From Ruminiclostridium papyrosolvens C7 (GTDB lineage: Bacteria > Bacillota > Clostridia > Acetivibrionales > DSM-1351), in NCBI RefSeq assembly GCF_000421965.1, contig NZ_ATAY01000039.1:1-48227 (forward strand): a stretch of DNA of 48,227 nucleotides, in the 5' to 3' direction. This document shows positions 39,187 to 48,227 of this stretch, piece after piece. The translations under genes and the position numbers were made by a program. The notes beneath the pieces were generated by a model. That model did not search any database. It worked only from the letters and a program-made list of their open reading frames with translations, and had not been told where the DNA came from. Each line of letters starts with the position of its first letter. Within the stretch, counting starts at the first letter, position 1.

Positions 39187-41979
39187 CTATTTATGTAAAC
39201 TAGTGTATATTTTATAAAGCATTAACGCAGTCTCAGCTTTTGGAACAGACGCTTTTAGATTCAGTTTCTTTGCATCACCTGAATAAAATCCGTTCTTTAC
39301 GATAGTGGCTACACTTTCAACAGTATTCCTTGAAACCTTTGAAGCATCAGTAAACTGTTTCAGATCGTCAGCATTACCTTTAACCAAATTTTTATTTACT
39401 AATTTCAGAGCTTTAAAGGTAAATACCAACATATCCTCTCTGCTTATTGCCTTATTAGGATTGAATTTATTATGTCCGATACCGTTAGTAATACCAAGTG
39501 CTTTGGCAATACCCAGTGAATTAAAGTAGCTGTCTTTCTTATGAACATCACTGAAATTTGAACGATATTTTGCACTCAAATCTAAAGTCTTAACAAGCCA
39601 CATCAAAAACTCGCCTCTTGAAATGCTCTTATTCAAGTTGATTTTTTTAACATCAGAGCTCTTGATGATACCTTTTGATACCAACATCTGAATGGCATTA
39701 TTAAGTTCACTTTTGCTGTCATTTTCGAACCTGACATTATCCAGGTACATCGTACCGGCAAAGTCACTGTTACCGTCCGCAACAACGAGGGTGATATCAC
39801 GGAGGACAGTATCAGCAGTAAGTACTTTTCCATCATTTATTTTATCCAAATCATATTTTACCTGGAAGTGGTACAACCCATCTTTGTTTTTTTTCATTTT
39901 GCTCAGGCTTGTTAAAGGTATATCGAAATTAACCGATGCCTGTGCCCAATAACCAAGGCTTGGTGGAGCAAAAGCCAGATTTACTGAGAGAGAGCCTTTG
40001 CTCGCCTGTGTCGGCTTAAGATACAAATCAAAAGCAAGATACTTGTTATTCCCACGGGTTGTGTTTATACCACCAAGCATGATACGTGGTGCTGAAGCCC
40101 ATCCGTCTACGGGCTTGACTTCAGGGTATTTAACTTCCCAGGAAATAGCTTTTGATCCGTTCGCAGCTTTTATTGTCAAGGCACTCTGAACTCCTGAGGT
40201 AGCATCCCAGGCCCATCCCTGACGGGTTGAATCTTCAAAGTTTGAAGGAAGTGTTGCCTTTCCTACAGGAGCATGCTCAACAGGTGCTTCTACGACAGCA
40301 CGGTTTCCCGATACAGTTATATTGTCAAGTGAAATAACATTTGTATCAGCACCAACAAACAGAATTATGTTAGTCATTGTACTATTTTTGCTGTCTTTTG
40401 CTATAGAATCAAAATTCGGTGAATCAGCAGGTGTTATTGTCAATACGGCTTTATATGTACCATCTGCCTGTTTTACAAAGTCAGCAGGCTTCACCGCAAT
40501 GGCACGTGTAGGATTCGCCCAACCATGGGTTGAACTCTGTGGTATGGCTGCTATTGATACCGTGGCAGGAGCAGCTGCAATAACATCCATTGTAAGTTTT
40601 TCTGCACCGAGAATGTTCGGTTTATTGCTTGAACCATCAGCTGAAAGACGAACGTTTGCCCAGTAGTTTCCTTCGGAAAGATCCTTGCTGGTATTTAAGC
40701 CGGTGATTTTAAGAGCATTTTTTTCATTTGCAAGAGTGATACTGTCAGCTTTAACCGGACTGTCACCGTTTATGCCGAAACCTTGAGTCGTTCCATCATT
40801 GAAATCCCATACATTTGTAGTAAACTCTTCTTTTTCAGCACGATCAATAGGTTCATATTTTATACCTTTTATTCTGGCACGGGCATATTCGCCGGATACA
40901 CTCAGCTCTTTTGGTGACCAAACCTGATCATCTCCGGGGTCCAGGCTTGTGGCATCTGATTTGCCGGATATGAAAGGTATAAACGATCCTGATGTTTCAT
41001 TCTTATTTGTCAGAGACCAGTTACACCAGCTGATATTGTTTGCATTGAGGAATTCAAGCCATTCATCTGCTTCTTTCAAGTAAGGTCCGTTGTTTCCGCT
41101 TGCTTCGCTGGATCCCCATTCTGAGCAAAAAACTGCTACACCATGCTCAAGAGCGTACCTTGCATTACTCATTATATTTCCTCTGTCTGTACTGTCTGGC
41201 GAGGTTTTATGTGTACCGCTATAGAAATGAATGGTATAAATCGTATTGTTATCATTAATGGGGTTGTCTGCGGCCAAATCAGGACGCTGGCTCCAGTTTG
41301 GACTTCCAACGATCACAAGATTCTTATTACCGCTGTCACGGAGCATTTTTATTATGGGTTCTGCGTAACTCTTTACTTTTGCCCAACCTGCCGCATCGTT
41401 TGTAACACCGGGATCGTTGGGGCTGGGCTCATTAGCCAGTTCATATATTATATGCGGATCATTGGGATATTTTGCGGATATTTCCTTGAAGAAATCCATT
41501 GCACCCTTATATATGTCTGCATTTGGGTCACCCGGAGTAAGTACATGCCAATCCACCATAGCGTACATATCATTGGCAATGGCTAGATCAATTCCGTCAA
41601 TTACTCTTTTCTTAATAATTTCAGGGTCTTTTGAATATCCGCCTTCAGCAACGTACATTGCCAGACGGATTACATTGCTTCCCCAGTCCTTGGAGAGTGC
41701 TGCAAAGGCATTAGTGTTAATTATTTCAGGATACCACTGAAGGCCGTGGGTACACATACCACGAAGCTGTATAGGGTTCCCGTCTTTGTTACATAATGTT
41801 TTAACTCCGTTTTTATCAAGAATTTGAAGGGCACCGGCAGTTGAAGGCTTTTCAGCCTGGCTTGTAATCAGATGAGAGCCCTCTGGTTCTGCTGCAAAAG
41901 TGATTGTTGGAATGAAAGACATTAATATTGCAACAACAATAACAAAAGCAAGAATTCTTTTATTGATGTTTCTAAACAT
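39187..41979 (-). CDS. cel5I: Cell-surface GH5 endoglucanase with CBM17/28 modules and SLH domains (Cel5I-type)
   Basis: 930 residues. Signal peptide to about residue 29 (TFAAEP). The GH5_2-type catalytic domain spans about 45-370: [42 protein letters not shown] (His145), the acid/base Glu184 in [19 protein letters not shown] (His251) and the nucleophile Glu287 in FCSEWGSS. Two related carbohydrate-binding modules of the CBM17/28 type follow (about 390-565, [10 protein letters not shown]; about 575-750, [11 protein letters not shown]). Three S-layer homology repeats (about 755-930) end the protein and tether it to the cell wall. No dockerin is present, so it works on cellulose outside the cellulosome. 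This is the architecture of Cel5I of R. cellulolyticum. AAAGGAGG precedes the ATG. Confidence 0.9.
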   Translation of the reverse strand: MFRNINKRILAFVIVVAILMSFIPTITFAAEPEGSHLITSQAEKPSTAGALQILDKNGVKTLCNKDGNPIQLRGMCTHGLQWYPEIINTNAFAALSKDWGSNVIRLAMYVAEGGYSKDPEIIKKRVIDGIDLAIANDMYAMVDWHVLTPGDPNADIYKGAMDFFKEISAKYPNDPHIIYELANEPSPNDPGVTNDAAGWAKVKSYAEPIIKMLRDSGNKNLVIVGSPNWSQRPDLAADNPINDNNTIYTIHFYSGTHKTSPDSTDRGNIMSNARYALEHGVAVFCSEWGSSEASGNNGPYLKEADEWLEFLNANNISWCNWSLTNKNETSGSFIPFISGKSDATSLDPGDDQVWSPKELSVSGEYARARIKGIKYEPIDRAEKEEFTTNVWDFNDGTTQGFGINGDSPVKADSITLANEKNALKITGLNTSKDLSEGNYWANVRLSADGSSNKPNILGAEKLTMDVIAAAPATVSIAAIPQSSTHGWANPTRAIAVKPADFVKQADGTYKAVLTITPADSPNFDSIAKDSKNSTMTNIILFVGADTNVISLDNITVSGNRAVVEAPVEHAPVGKATLPSNFEDSTRQGWAWDATSGVQSALTIKAANGSKAISWEVKYPEVKPVDGWASAPRIMLGGINTTRGNNKYLAFDLYLKPTQASKGSLSVNLAFAPPSLGYWAQASVNFDIPLTSLSKMKKNKDGLYHFQVKYDLDKINDGKVLTADTVLRDITLVVADGNSDFAGTMYLDNVRFENDSKSELNNAIQMLVSKGIIKSSDVKKINLNKSISRGEFLMWLVKTLDLSAKYRSNFSDVHKKDSYFNSLGIAKALGITNGIGHNKFNPNKAISREDMLVFTFKALKLVNKNLVKGNADDLKQFTDASKVSRNTVESVATIVKNGFYSGDAKKLNLKASVPKAETALMLYKIYTSLHK

Positions 41980-42345
41980 GATAATCCTCCTTTTAGTATA
42001 AGGTTAAATAATTGGAAATCAGATGTGAACGATACCGCACACACCGGTCAAACAGAAATGAGCTTTGGTTTGCCTCCTCTCCATATGATATAGCAGTGTA
42101 TAACCTTTGATTCATTTATAAATTCCGGTTATTCCTTGCATGATTTATATTTCACTGTGTGTGTCCTGGTACTCCGCACACAGAAATATGTGAAACAGGC
42201 TTAATTACTCTCCGCAGGAGTGGATTACAAATTAATATGGCATATATGAAATGACTTTACATTTTTAAGAAATATATTTATTTATTCTATTTTTTTCCGT
42301 TTCATTATATCATCGTGATACCAAGGCAATCAAGATAAATTGAAT
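41980..42345 (-). other. Long leader/promoter region of the Cel5I-type gene
   Basis: About 365 bases without a gene. On the coding (minus) strand it contains a GC-richer, structured stretch: a CTGTGTG...CACACAG hairpin at 42154-42182 and GACCGGTGTGTGCGGT near 42040, both unusual in this AT-rich sequence, and an AT-rich promoter-like zone around 42240-42300. A regulated leader is possible, but no known riboswitch consensus is matched. Confidence 0.45.
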
Positions 42346-42475
42346 AGAATTTATCGGGGGTTGATAATATGGAAATTAATAATAGGAAAAAGTGAATTGA
42401 CAAGAGAATAGATCAATGGTAAATCAAATGAATAGTATGGAGGAAGTTTATAAACTAACTGTCTATAATCATCAA
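42340..42475 (+). pseudogene. Internally deleted second copy of the SHOCT-like ORF/recombinase module
   Basis: 42340-42388 repeats the region before 37251: TTGAATAGAAT, then GGGGGTTGATA and an ATG (42369) opening MEINNRKK-stop, against MTIKNNRIE in the intact copy. Right after it, 42417-42465 reads MVNQMNSMEEVYKLTVYN, matching LVNQIEGKDSEEVFKLTVKK near the C-terminus of the recombinase (about 38890-38945). ATGTACCCTA, found downstream of both copies, follows. About 1.6 kb between these ends has been deleted. Confidence 0.75.
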
Positions 42476-42575
42476 AATGTACCCTACAGGTACAGATACA
42501 CCTATATCTGTAAGGGTGCCTTTTGGTACATTGTATAAATGTATATTGGTATATTATGATTAAAGATAAACCTTA

Positions 42576-42605
42576 AAATAACCGAATTTCTGGTTATTTT
42601 TTTAT
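42576..42605 (+). terminator. Terminator-like hairpin before the 251-residue gene
   Basis: AAATAACC and GGTTATTT pair perfectly around GAATTTCT, followed by a T6 run. It lies 33 bases before the next ATG, so it either ends an upstream transcript or attenuates the downstream operon. A second hairpin, TACAGATA...TATCTGTA, lies at about 42492-42513. Confidence 0.75.
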
Positions 42606-42637
42606 TTTATATTTATTTTATAAAGGAGGAATTCCGG

Positions 42638-43393
42638 ATGGATAAAGGTGATAATATTGCGATTTGGCAAGCCATATCCACAAAGCTGATTTACAGATTA
42701 AGAATGATGGGCTATGGTGTTACCTCAGTTAATACAAGCGGAAAGGAGGGTAATTGGGATACTGAAAAAATATGTGTAACCAAAGATGGCAGAGATTTGT
42801 GTGATATCAATTGTATTGAAGGTACGATTACATACCACCATGCTTCTGATCAGGAGGAAATCGATTCAATCCGTGATCTTATGAATAACATTCAGGAACA
42901 GGAAAGGATTTTTGCCAGAGCTGATCCAATGCAAGTTGAAGGGTTAGAGCATTATAAGGTTTTAGCTGAATACAATAACGTTATTCTTGCTGCATGTGAA
43001 TCAGAAAGTATAAATACTTCCATGCACAGGGTTAATAGCTATCAATATGTCACATGGGAAAAAGATAATGGAGGATTGGGCGTTCACTCAGGAAATTATT
43101 TTAGTGATAACTATACAGGTGCAAAGGAGAATTTTGGCGTCAGGTCAGGAATTCTGAGAAAAAGCAAGCTGTTAAGTGAGACTGAAATGATGGCTATATA
43201 TAGCGGAATCGTAAAGCTTGAAGATAATGAAATTAACGCTGATGGCAGCTACAAAATATATAAGCAAATTAAAGAAAAAATAGAAAACATAATTCCTGAT
43301 ATTGAAGCAAGGATTTACAGGAATGATCCCAGGTTTATTGAACCAGAGGTTATCGAGGAAGACTCGGAGATATATGACCAAGAGATTCAGTAA
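42638..43393 (+). CDS. Mobile-element accessory protein of unknown function
   Basis: 251 residues, no signal peptide or membrane segment, acidic C-terminus (EPEVIEEDSEIYDQEIQ). Recognisable blocks are IWQAISTKLIYRLRMMGYGV, EGTITYHHASDQEEIDSIRD, and YQYVTWEKDNGGLGVHSGNYFSD then AKENFGVRSGILRKSKLLS. AAAGGAGG precedes the ATG. The helicase/methylase gene follows after 66 bases on the same strand, as in clostridial integrative elements. The family name is not known to me; proteins of this kind lie next to antirestriction and conjugation genes. A fragment of a second copy is at 33123-33286. Confidence 0.65.
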   Translation: MDKGDNIAIWQAISTKLIYRLRMMGYGVTSVNTSGKEGNWDTEKICVTKDGRDLCDINCIEGTITYHHASDQEEIDSIRDLMNNIQEQERIFARADPMQVEGLEHYKVLAEYNNVILAACESESINTSMHRVNSYQYVTWEKDNGGLGVHSGNYFSDNYTGAKENFGVRSGILRKSKLLSETEMMAIYSGIVKLEDNEINADGSYKIYKQIKEKIENIIPDIEARIYRNDPRFIEPEVIEEDSEIYDQEIQ

Positions 43394-43459
43394 GAAAAAA
43401 GTCATTTCTTATCAGACTTCATAAATTTATATAATTAATACGGAAAGGATTTTAGGAAA

Positions 43460-46400
43460 ATGCCTAGTTTCAAAACAATGTTTAATGAAACTATGAAGCA
43501 GATTACGAGGAATGACAGCGAGTGGAAAAAGTTTCTAGGTTTCTCAGGACAGTTATTCAAGTATGGTTTTTACGATACTGTCCTTATTTATAATCAAAGA
43601 CCCGATGCAACTATTGTTGCAGACATGGATACATGGAATAAAAGAGTAGGAAGATGGATAAATCGTGGCAGCAGAGCGATTAAGGTTTTTGACTCTGATA
43701 ATAAAGGTGTACGGTATTTATTTGATATTTCAGATACACACGGTAACTATACAAATAGAATCAACAGCTACACCATAAAATCAGATGCTGCTCAAAACTA
43801 CGTTATGGAATATTTAGGTGTAGAAAAAGAAAGGGAGTTTGAGGGCTTTGTAGAAAGTCTTTGTACTGAGTTTTTAGAAAAACACGAGTACCCGGGAGAA
43901 TACTTCAATTGCTTTGTGCAAGATAGCGTTGTTTATTCTGTATTCAGCAGGCTTAAATTTGATAACGAAGGAAAATTTCATTTTGAGGATATTTTGAAAC
44001 AGCTTGACGTTGGACAAGCAACTGAGTACTCTTCGATAATATGTGAAATTAGCAAACAGGTTTTAAGACTTTTGGAAAAACCGGCACGAATATATGAAAA
44101 TAAGGAGATAAGTAAAAATGCGAACCAAATACATAGAGGGAATTGGATTGGTGGAATGTCCGGGGACACCGGAGGAAATACAGGAAGCCATGAACAAAGA
44201 CACGGAAACAATAAAGAAACAGGAACCGATCTCCAAAGCGGAGTACCGGGAGGGAGCAGATGGGATATTATACCCTATAATAGCACCGGACGAGAATCAG
44301 GAACTGGACAAGATACCGGAAGGAATATTCGCAGCGGAGGCAGTGAAATACTTGGTGCAAAATCATCCGAAGAGAGTGCAGGAACTGAAAATACAGGGTA
44401 CCTGGTTCAGCACAATTTATCAGATAGACAATCAGGCATTGGAAATGATGGACAAGATTCAACAAGAGTTGAAGAAGGTGCATCCGGCACCTCAAACGGA
44501 GAACTTTACCGAGTTGGCCAGTTACAACAACTGGATCAGGGAAACGGCTCAGGAGATAGTGATGAAGGAAGTAGTCAGAGTTCCGAGATAAAAGAAAATA
44601 ACAGCGGTAAAGATAAAGAGTCATCAGAAAATGGTGGCTCTAATTTTTTGCCCCAAAAACAGCAATCGCTTCTAGAATTGTTTGAGAATGAGGAACCTGA
44701 GAAGTTTAAGACCAACAAAGGATATAGGATAAATTACATTTTCAATTCTTCTGATGAAATAGGGATGGGTGGTCAAAAGACAAAATATAAAGCCAATGTT
44801 GAAGCAATTAAGCTACTAAAGCATATCGAAAAGGCAAACCGCCTTGCAACAAGTCAGGAACAGAGCATACTTACCCGATATACCGGGTGGGGAGGGTTAT
44901 CCCAGGCATTCAATCTAGAAGCCAAAGGATGGGAAAATGAGTACAAGGAATTGAAAGAACTCCTTACAGGGGAAGAATATAGCAGTGCCAGAGCATCAAC
45001 GCCCAATGCCCACTATACAGAACCCCAAGTAATCAAAGCTATATACAAAGCTCTTAAAAGGTTTGGTTTTAAAGGAGGAAACATCCTTGAGCCGTCTATG
45101 GGTACCGGCTTATTTTATTCCTTAATTCCTGAAGACATTTCTGATAAATCAAAGTTATACGGTGTAGAACTAGACGGCATATCCGGAAGAATATCAAAGC
45201 AGCTATACCAAAAGGCTGATATAAGGATTCAAGGGTTTGAAGATACAGACTATTCAGATAATTTCTTTGATATTGCAGTAGGTAATGTGCCTTTTGGAGA
45301 CTATAAGCTGCATGATAAAAGATATCACAAGCTTAACCTTAACATACATGATTATTTCTTTGCAAAGACCTTGGACAAGGTTCGTCCCGGTGGAATTATT
45401 GCATATATAACCAGCAAGGGAACAATGGATAAGGCAAACGGTTCTTTCAGGAGATACCTGGCGGAACGTGCCGAACTAATAGGAGCAATAAGGCTTCCAA
45501 ACAATGCCTTCAGGCAGATAGCAAATACAGATGTAACAACAGACATTATTTTTCTTCAGAAACGTGAACATGCAATTATTTTGGATCAAGAACCGGTTTG
45601 GACGGGACTTGGACAGACTGATGACGGAGTACCTGTAAATCAGTATTATTTGGATAATCCTGATATGCTTCTTGGGAAAATGATATTTGACAACAGGATG
45701 TTTGGAAGCGACGGAAAATATACAAGCCTTGTTGCAGAGGACAATTTTAATTTAGTTGAAGCTCTTGACAGAGCAGTCGAAAAACTACATGCCAGGATAG
45801 AAATTATTGATACCGGAAAAAAAAATCAGGAAGAAGAATATCTTCCTGCAGAGCCGGACGTCAAAAATTATACATATGTATTAAAGGATGAAAACATCTA
45901 CTATAGAGAAAATTCCAAAATGGTTAAAGTAATACTTCCTGAAAAAACTTTTCAACGTGTCAGGGGTATGTGTGAGGTAAGAGAAATATTAAGAAAGGTT
46001 ATAGAAATTCAGACAGAAGGTTGTACTCAGGAAGAGCTTAAACCGTATCAGGAGAGATTATTAAAATCATATAATACATTTACCGGGAAGTACGGAATAT
46101 TAAGCAGCACGGCAAATCTAAGGGCCTTTCAAAAGGATTCGGATTTGCCTTTATTATCTTCCCTCGAAGTTACTGATGAAAAGGGTAATGTAAAGTCGCT
46201 GGCAGATATATTCTACAAACAGACAATCAGACCATACGAGATAATTACTCAAGTTAGCACTGCGACTGATTCTCTTGCAGCATCTCTTTCCGAAAAAGGA
46301 AAAGTTGATCTGGATTATATGTCGTCTATATATAAAGCTGATATAGACAAGATTATTAGTGAACTTCAAGGGCTTATATTCCTTAATCCTGAGAAAAAAA

Positions 46401-48227
46401 GATATGAAACAGCAGACGAATACCTGTGAGGGGATGTACGCTATAAGTTAAAAACCGCTTTATATTATGCCAAGGATAATCCGGATTATCAGATAAATGT
46501 TAAAGCACTTGAGTGCGTTCAGCCTGTAGATTTGGATGCGTCTGAAATAGATGTGAAGCTCGGAACTACCTGGATTAAAACAGGGGATATAGACCAATTC
46601 ATTTATGAGTTATTAAAGGTTCCCGAATTCCACAAAAAGAATGAGAGTAAACCCGACTTTGGAATATATACAACTTACAATTCCTTTTCAAGTTCTTGGA
46701 CAATACATAATAAATCTCTCCAATGGAATAGCATGAAGGCAACACAGGAATATGGAACCAAAAGGGTCGATGCCTACAGCATTATAGAAGACACTCTTAA
46801 TTTGAGAAGTGTTGTAGTTAAGGACAGGGTAGAAGATATAGATGGAAAAGTAAAATATGTTGTAAACAAAAATGAAACAATAGCAGCCAGGGCAAAGCAG
46901 GATGCTATAAAAGAAGAATTCAAAGACTGGATATTTAAAGACCCGGACAGAAGGAACAAATACGTTGACTTCTACAATACCAACTTTAACAACATCAGGT
47001 TAAGGGAATACGATGGTTCACACCTGAAATTCCCCGGCATGAGTCCTTACATAAAACTTCGAGAACATCAAAAAAATGCCGTAGCCCGAATACTATACGG
47101 AGGTAATACTCTCCTGGCACATGTTGTGGGAGCAGGCAAGACGTTCACCATGCAAGCTGCCTGCATGGAAATGAAAAGGCTTAATATAATCAAAAAAGCT
47201 ATGTTTGTGCTGCCTAACCATTTGACAGAACAGCAAGGAGCAGACTTCTTAAAACTATATCCGGCTGCCAACATTTTGGTAGCCACTGAAAAGGATTTTG
47301 AAACGGCAAATAGAAAAAGATTTCTGGCAAGAATAGCAACAGGTGATTATGATGCAATAATCATAGGCCAGAGCCAGTTTGAGAGAATACCGGTGTCGGT
47401 GGAACTGCAAAGCCAGATTATAGAGAACACCATAGAAGAAATAGTTGATTTTGTCTCTGAATGTAAGCAACAAAACGGCGACAAATGGACAATAAAGCAG
47501 ATGGAGAAAATGAAGTTTAACCTTGAAGCTAAGTTGGAACAGTTGGCAGATGCCCCCAAGGATGATGTATTAACCTTTGAACAGCTTGGGGTTGACTGCT
47601 TGTTTGTTGATGAAGCCCACCATTATAAAAATGGCGGTGTATTTACCAAGATGAGAAACGTTGCCGGGATATCAGGAAACTCCGCAAAAAAGGTACTGGA
47701 TATGCAAATGAAATGCGACTATATAATTTCAGAAAACAACGGACGAAATGTTATCTTCGCAACAGGGACACCGGTAAGCAATTCGATGACCGAAATGTTC
47801 ATAATGCAGCAGTTCCTACAGAAAAATAAACTTGTCAGCCTGGGGATTCCGGAAGATGAAATATGCATAATACATGATGCCAAAACAAAGAAGCAGAAAG
47901 AATCCATGTTCTCTGCAATGCATACAGGAGAGAAAAGAATAATCCTGGGTTCAACCTCAAAAATGGGAACCGAGACAAACATACAAAACAAGCTTGTTGC
48001 ACTTCATCACCTGGATTGTCCCTGGAGGCCTGCAGATATAGAACAGCGTGATGGAAGAATACTAAGGCAGGGAAATGAAAACGAGGAAGTAGAGATATTC
48101 AGATACGTTACAAAGGATACGTTTGATGGGTACCTCTGGCAAATAGTTGAACAGAAGCAGAGGTTTATCTCACAGGTAATGACAAGCAAATCTGTTAGCC
48201 GCAGTTGTGAGGATATAGATGAAGTAG
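43460..48227 (+). pseudogene. Giant ArdC/N6-adenine-methylase/SNF2-helicase protein (LtrC-like), interrupted by in-frame TGA; continues past the window
   Basis: At least 1588 codons. Residues 1-110: ArdC/DUF1738-like single-strand DNA-binding domain (FNETMKQITRNDSEWKKFLGFSGQL, DTVLIYNQRPDATIVADMDTWNK). Residues about 215-410: hydrophilic Gly/Ser/Asn-rich linker. Residues about 420-720: N6-adenine methyltransferase fold (LTRYTGWGGLSQAFN, GNILEPSMGTGLFYSLIP, and NVPF at 609-612 in place of NPPF). An in-frame TGA at 46427-46429 follows TADEYL; the same frame goes on [18 protein letters not shown] and into an SNF2/superfamily 2 helicase with VVGAGKTF (about 47123-47146), FVDEAHHYK (about 47605), [15 protein letters not shown] and [16 protein letters not shown]. 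The TGA replaces a position usually occupied by Ser. Such proteins belong to integrative/conjugative elements and probably protect or process transferred DNA. Confidence 0.85.
44118..44591 (+). CDS. TnpV-like protein nested in another frame of the helicase/methylase gene
   Basis: 157 residues, lying wholly within codons 220-377 of the giant gene but in a different frame. It starts MRTKYIEGIGLVECPGTPEEIQ and continues EYREGADGILYPIIAPDE, then IFAAEAVKYLVQNHPKRVQE, GTWFSTIYQIDNQALEMMD and NWIRETAQEIVMKEVV. The second half follows the TnpV pattern (G-x-Y-G...R-x-x-Y-L...L-Y..L..SG-L...L..ID..A...........WV..M......A.EIV..E). An AAGGAG ribosome site lies 10 bases before the ATG, and 157 codons are open. 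The product is well structured in composition, whereas the overlapping linker of the large protein is low-complexity, which fits overprinting with this frame as the constrained one. The role of TnpV is unknown; it is common in clostridial transposons. Confidence 0.65.
   Translation: MRTKYIEGIGLVECPGTPEEIQEAMNKDTETIKKQEPISKAEYREGADGILYPIIAPDENQELDKIPEGIFAAEAVKYLVQNHPKRVQELKIQGTWFSTIYQIDNQALEMMDKIQQELKKVHPAPQTENFTELASYNNWIRETAQEIVMKEVVRVPR

Noticed and set aside
40322..41740. Plus-strand ORFs of 107-147 codons opposite the Cel5I-type gene
   Set aside because: They are antisense shadows of a clearly homologous 930-residue enzyme; no ribosome sites or recognisable motifs.
41980..42120. Cyclic di-GMP riboswitch in the Cel5I-type leader
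   Set aside because: GGCAAACC on the minus strand recalls part of the GEMM consensus, but the GACGCAAAGCC block and the second stem are missing.
46427..46429. Programmed stop-codon readthrough in the helicase/methylase gene
   Set aside because: No obvious readthrough context or downstream structure was seen, and homologous proteins appear to be single chains; a nonsense mutation or sequence error is simpler. It is kept only as a finding to check.

Overview
The window is AT-rich and looks like chromosomal DNA of a mesophilic, cellulolytic, cellulosome-forming clostridium, most likely a Ruminiclostridium (the R. cellulolyticum / R. papyrosolvens group). The evidence is two secreted enzymes ending in type I dockerins (a PL11-type rhamnogalacturonan lyase and a GH5 cellulase), a non-cellulosomal GH5-CBM17/28-SLH surface endoglucanase of the Cel5I architecture, strong AGGAGG ribosome sites and Firmicute protein families throughout. 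No rRNA, tRNA or CRISPR array was seen. Species assignment is inference.

Layout. (1) 1-2.8 kb: the lysis end of a decayed prophage (coiled-coil membrane protein, M15 endolysin with an in-frame TAG, holin-like protein) and a fragment of a terminase small subunit, with two small secreted proteins. (2) 2.9-7.0 kb: a DUF2334 deacetylase-like protein, a GyrI-like protein and a DUF6271-like putative glycosyltransferase next to a ruined partner gene. (3) 7.1-9.7 kb: a GC-richer operon padR - DUF1048 - DUF1048 - ABC ATPase - ABC permease, whose promoter overlaps a palindrome that is a likely PadR operator. (4) 9.8-12.1 kb: a LytTR regulator with its DUF3021 membrane partner and a membrane-anchored alpha/beta hydrolase. 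(5) 12.3-15.5 kb: a large DUF4157 (HEGWH) - 8 x 18-residue repeat - DUF4474-like protein followed by two tandem DUF5104-like lipoproteins, the second broken. The layout suggests a toxin with immunity proteins. (6) 16.3-22.6 kb: plant cell wall enzymes with dockerins, a VOC protein, and a GPP34/MerR pair.

(7) 24.4-36.5 kb is the most unusual part. Unrelated single genes (methyltransferase, GyrI-like, small membrane proteins, APH-type kinase, GNAT, DUF952, DUF6886, rpiA, DUF6199-like, alpha/beta hydrolase) lie in the same orientation. Most of the junctions between them carry diverged copies of one module. Complete copies are about 108-140 bp and are bounded by inverted ends close to TACCGCAYATTCAG and CTGAATARTGCGGTA. 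The left half forms the terminator of the upstream gene. In the best copies the similarity runs on past the right end into a TTGACA-17-TAGTAT promoter and leader for the next gene. The result looks like an array of self-contained promoter-gene-terminator cassettes, integron-like in layout but without recognisable attC cores. Several cassettes are degenerate and one slot appears empty.

(8) 32.6-33.8 kb and 36.5-48.2 kb hold debris and a larger piece of an integrative/conjugative-type element: a large serine recombinase with a small upstream ORF, an internally deleted second copy of that module, a 251-residue accessory protein (a fragment of which also sits in a chimeric scar at 33.1-33.3 kb), and a very large ArdC/N6-methylase/SNF2-helicase protein interrupted by an in-frame TGA. 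The linker of that giant protein is overlapped in another frame by a complete TnpV-like ORF with its own ribosome site. The Cel5I-type gene lies on the opposite strand between the intact recombinase and its deleted copy.

Pseudogenes are frequent (at least a dozen), so this is an accessory region with high turnover. Family names were assigned by reading motifs, not by searches.
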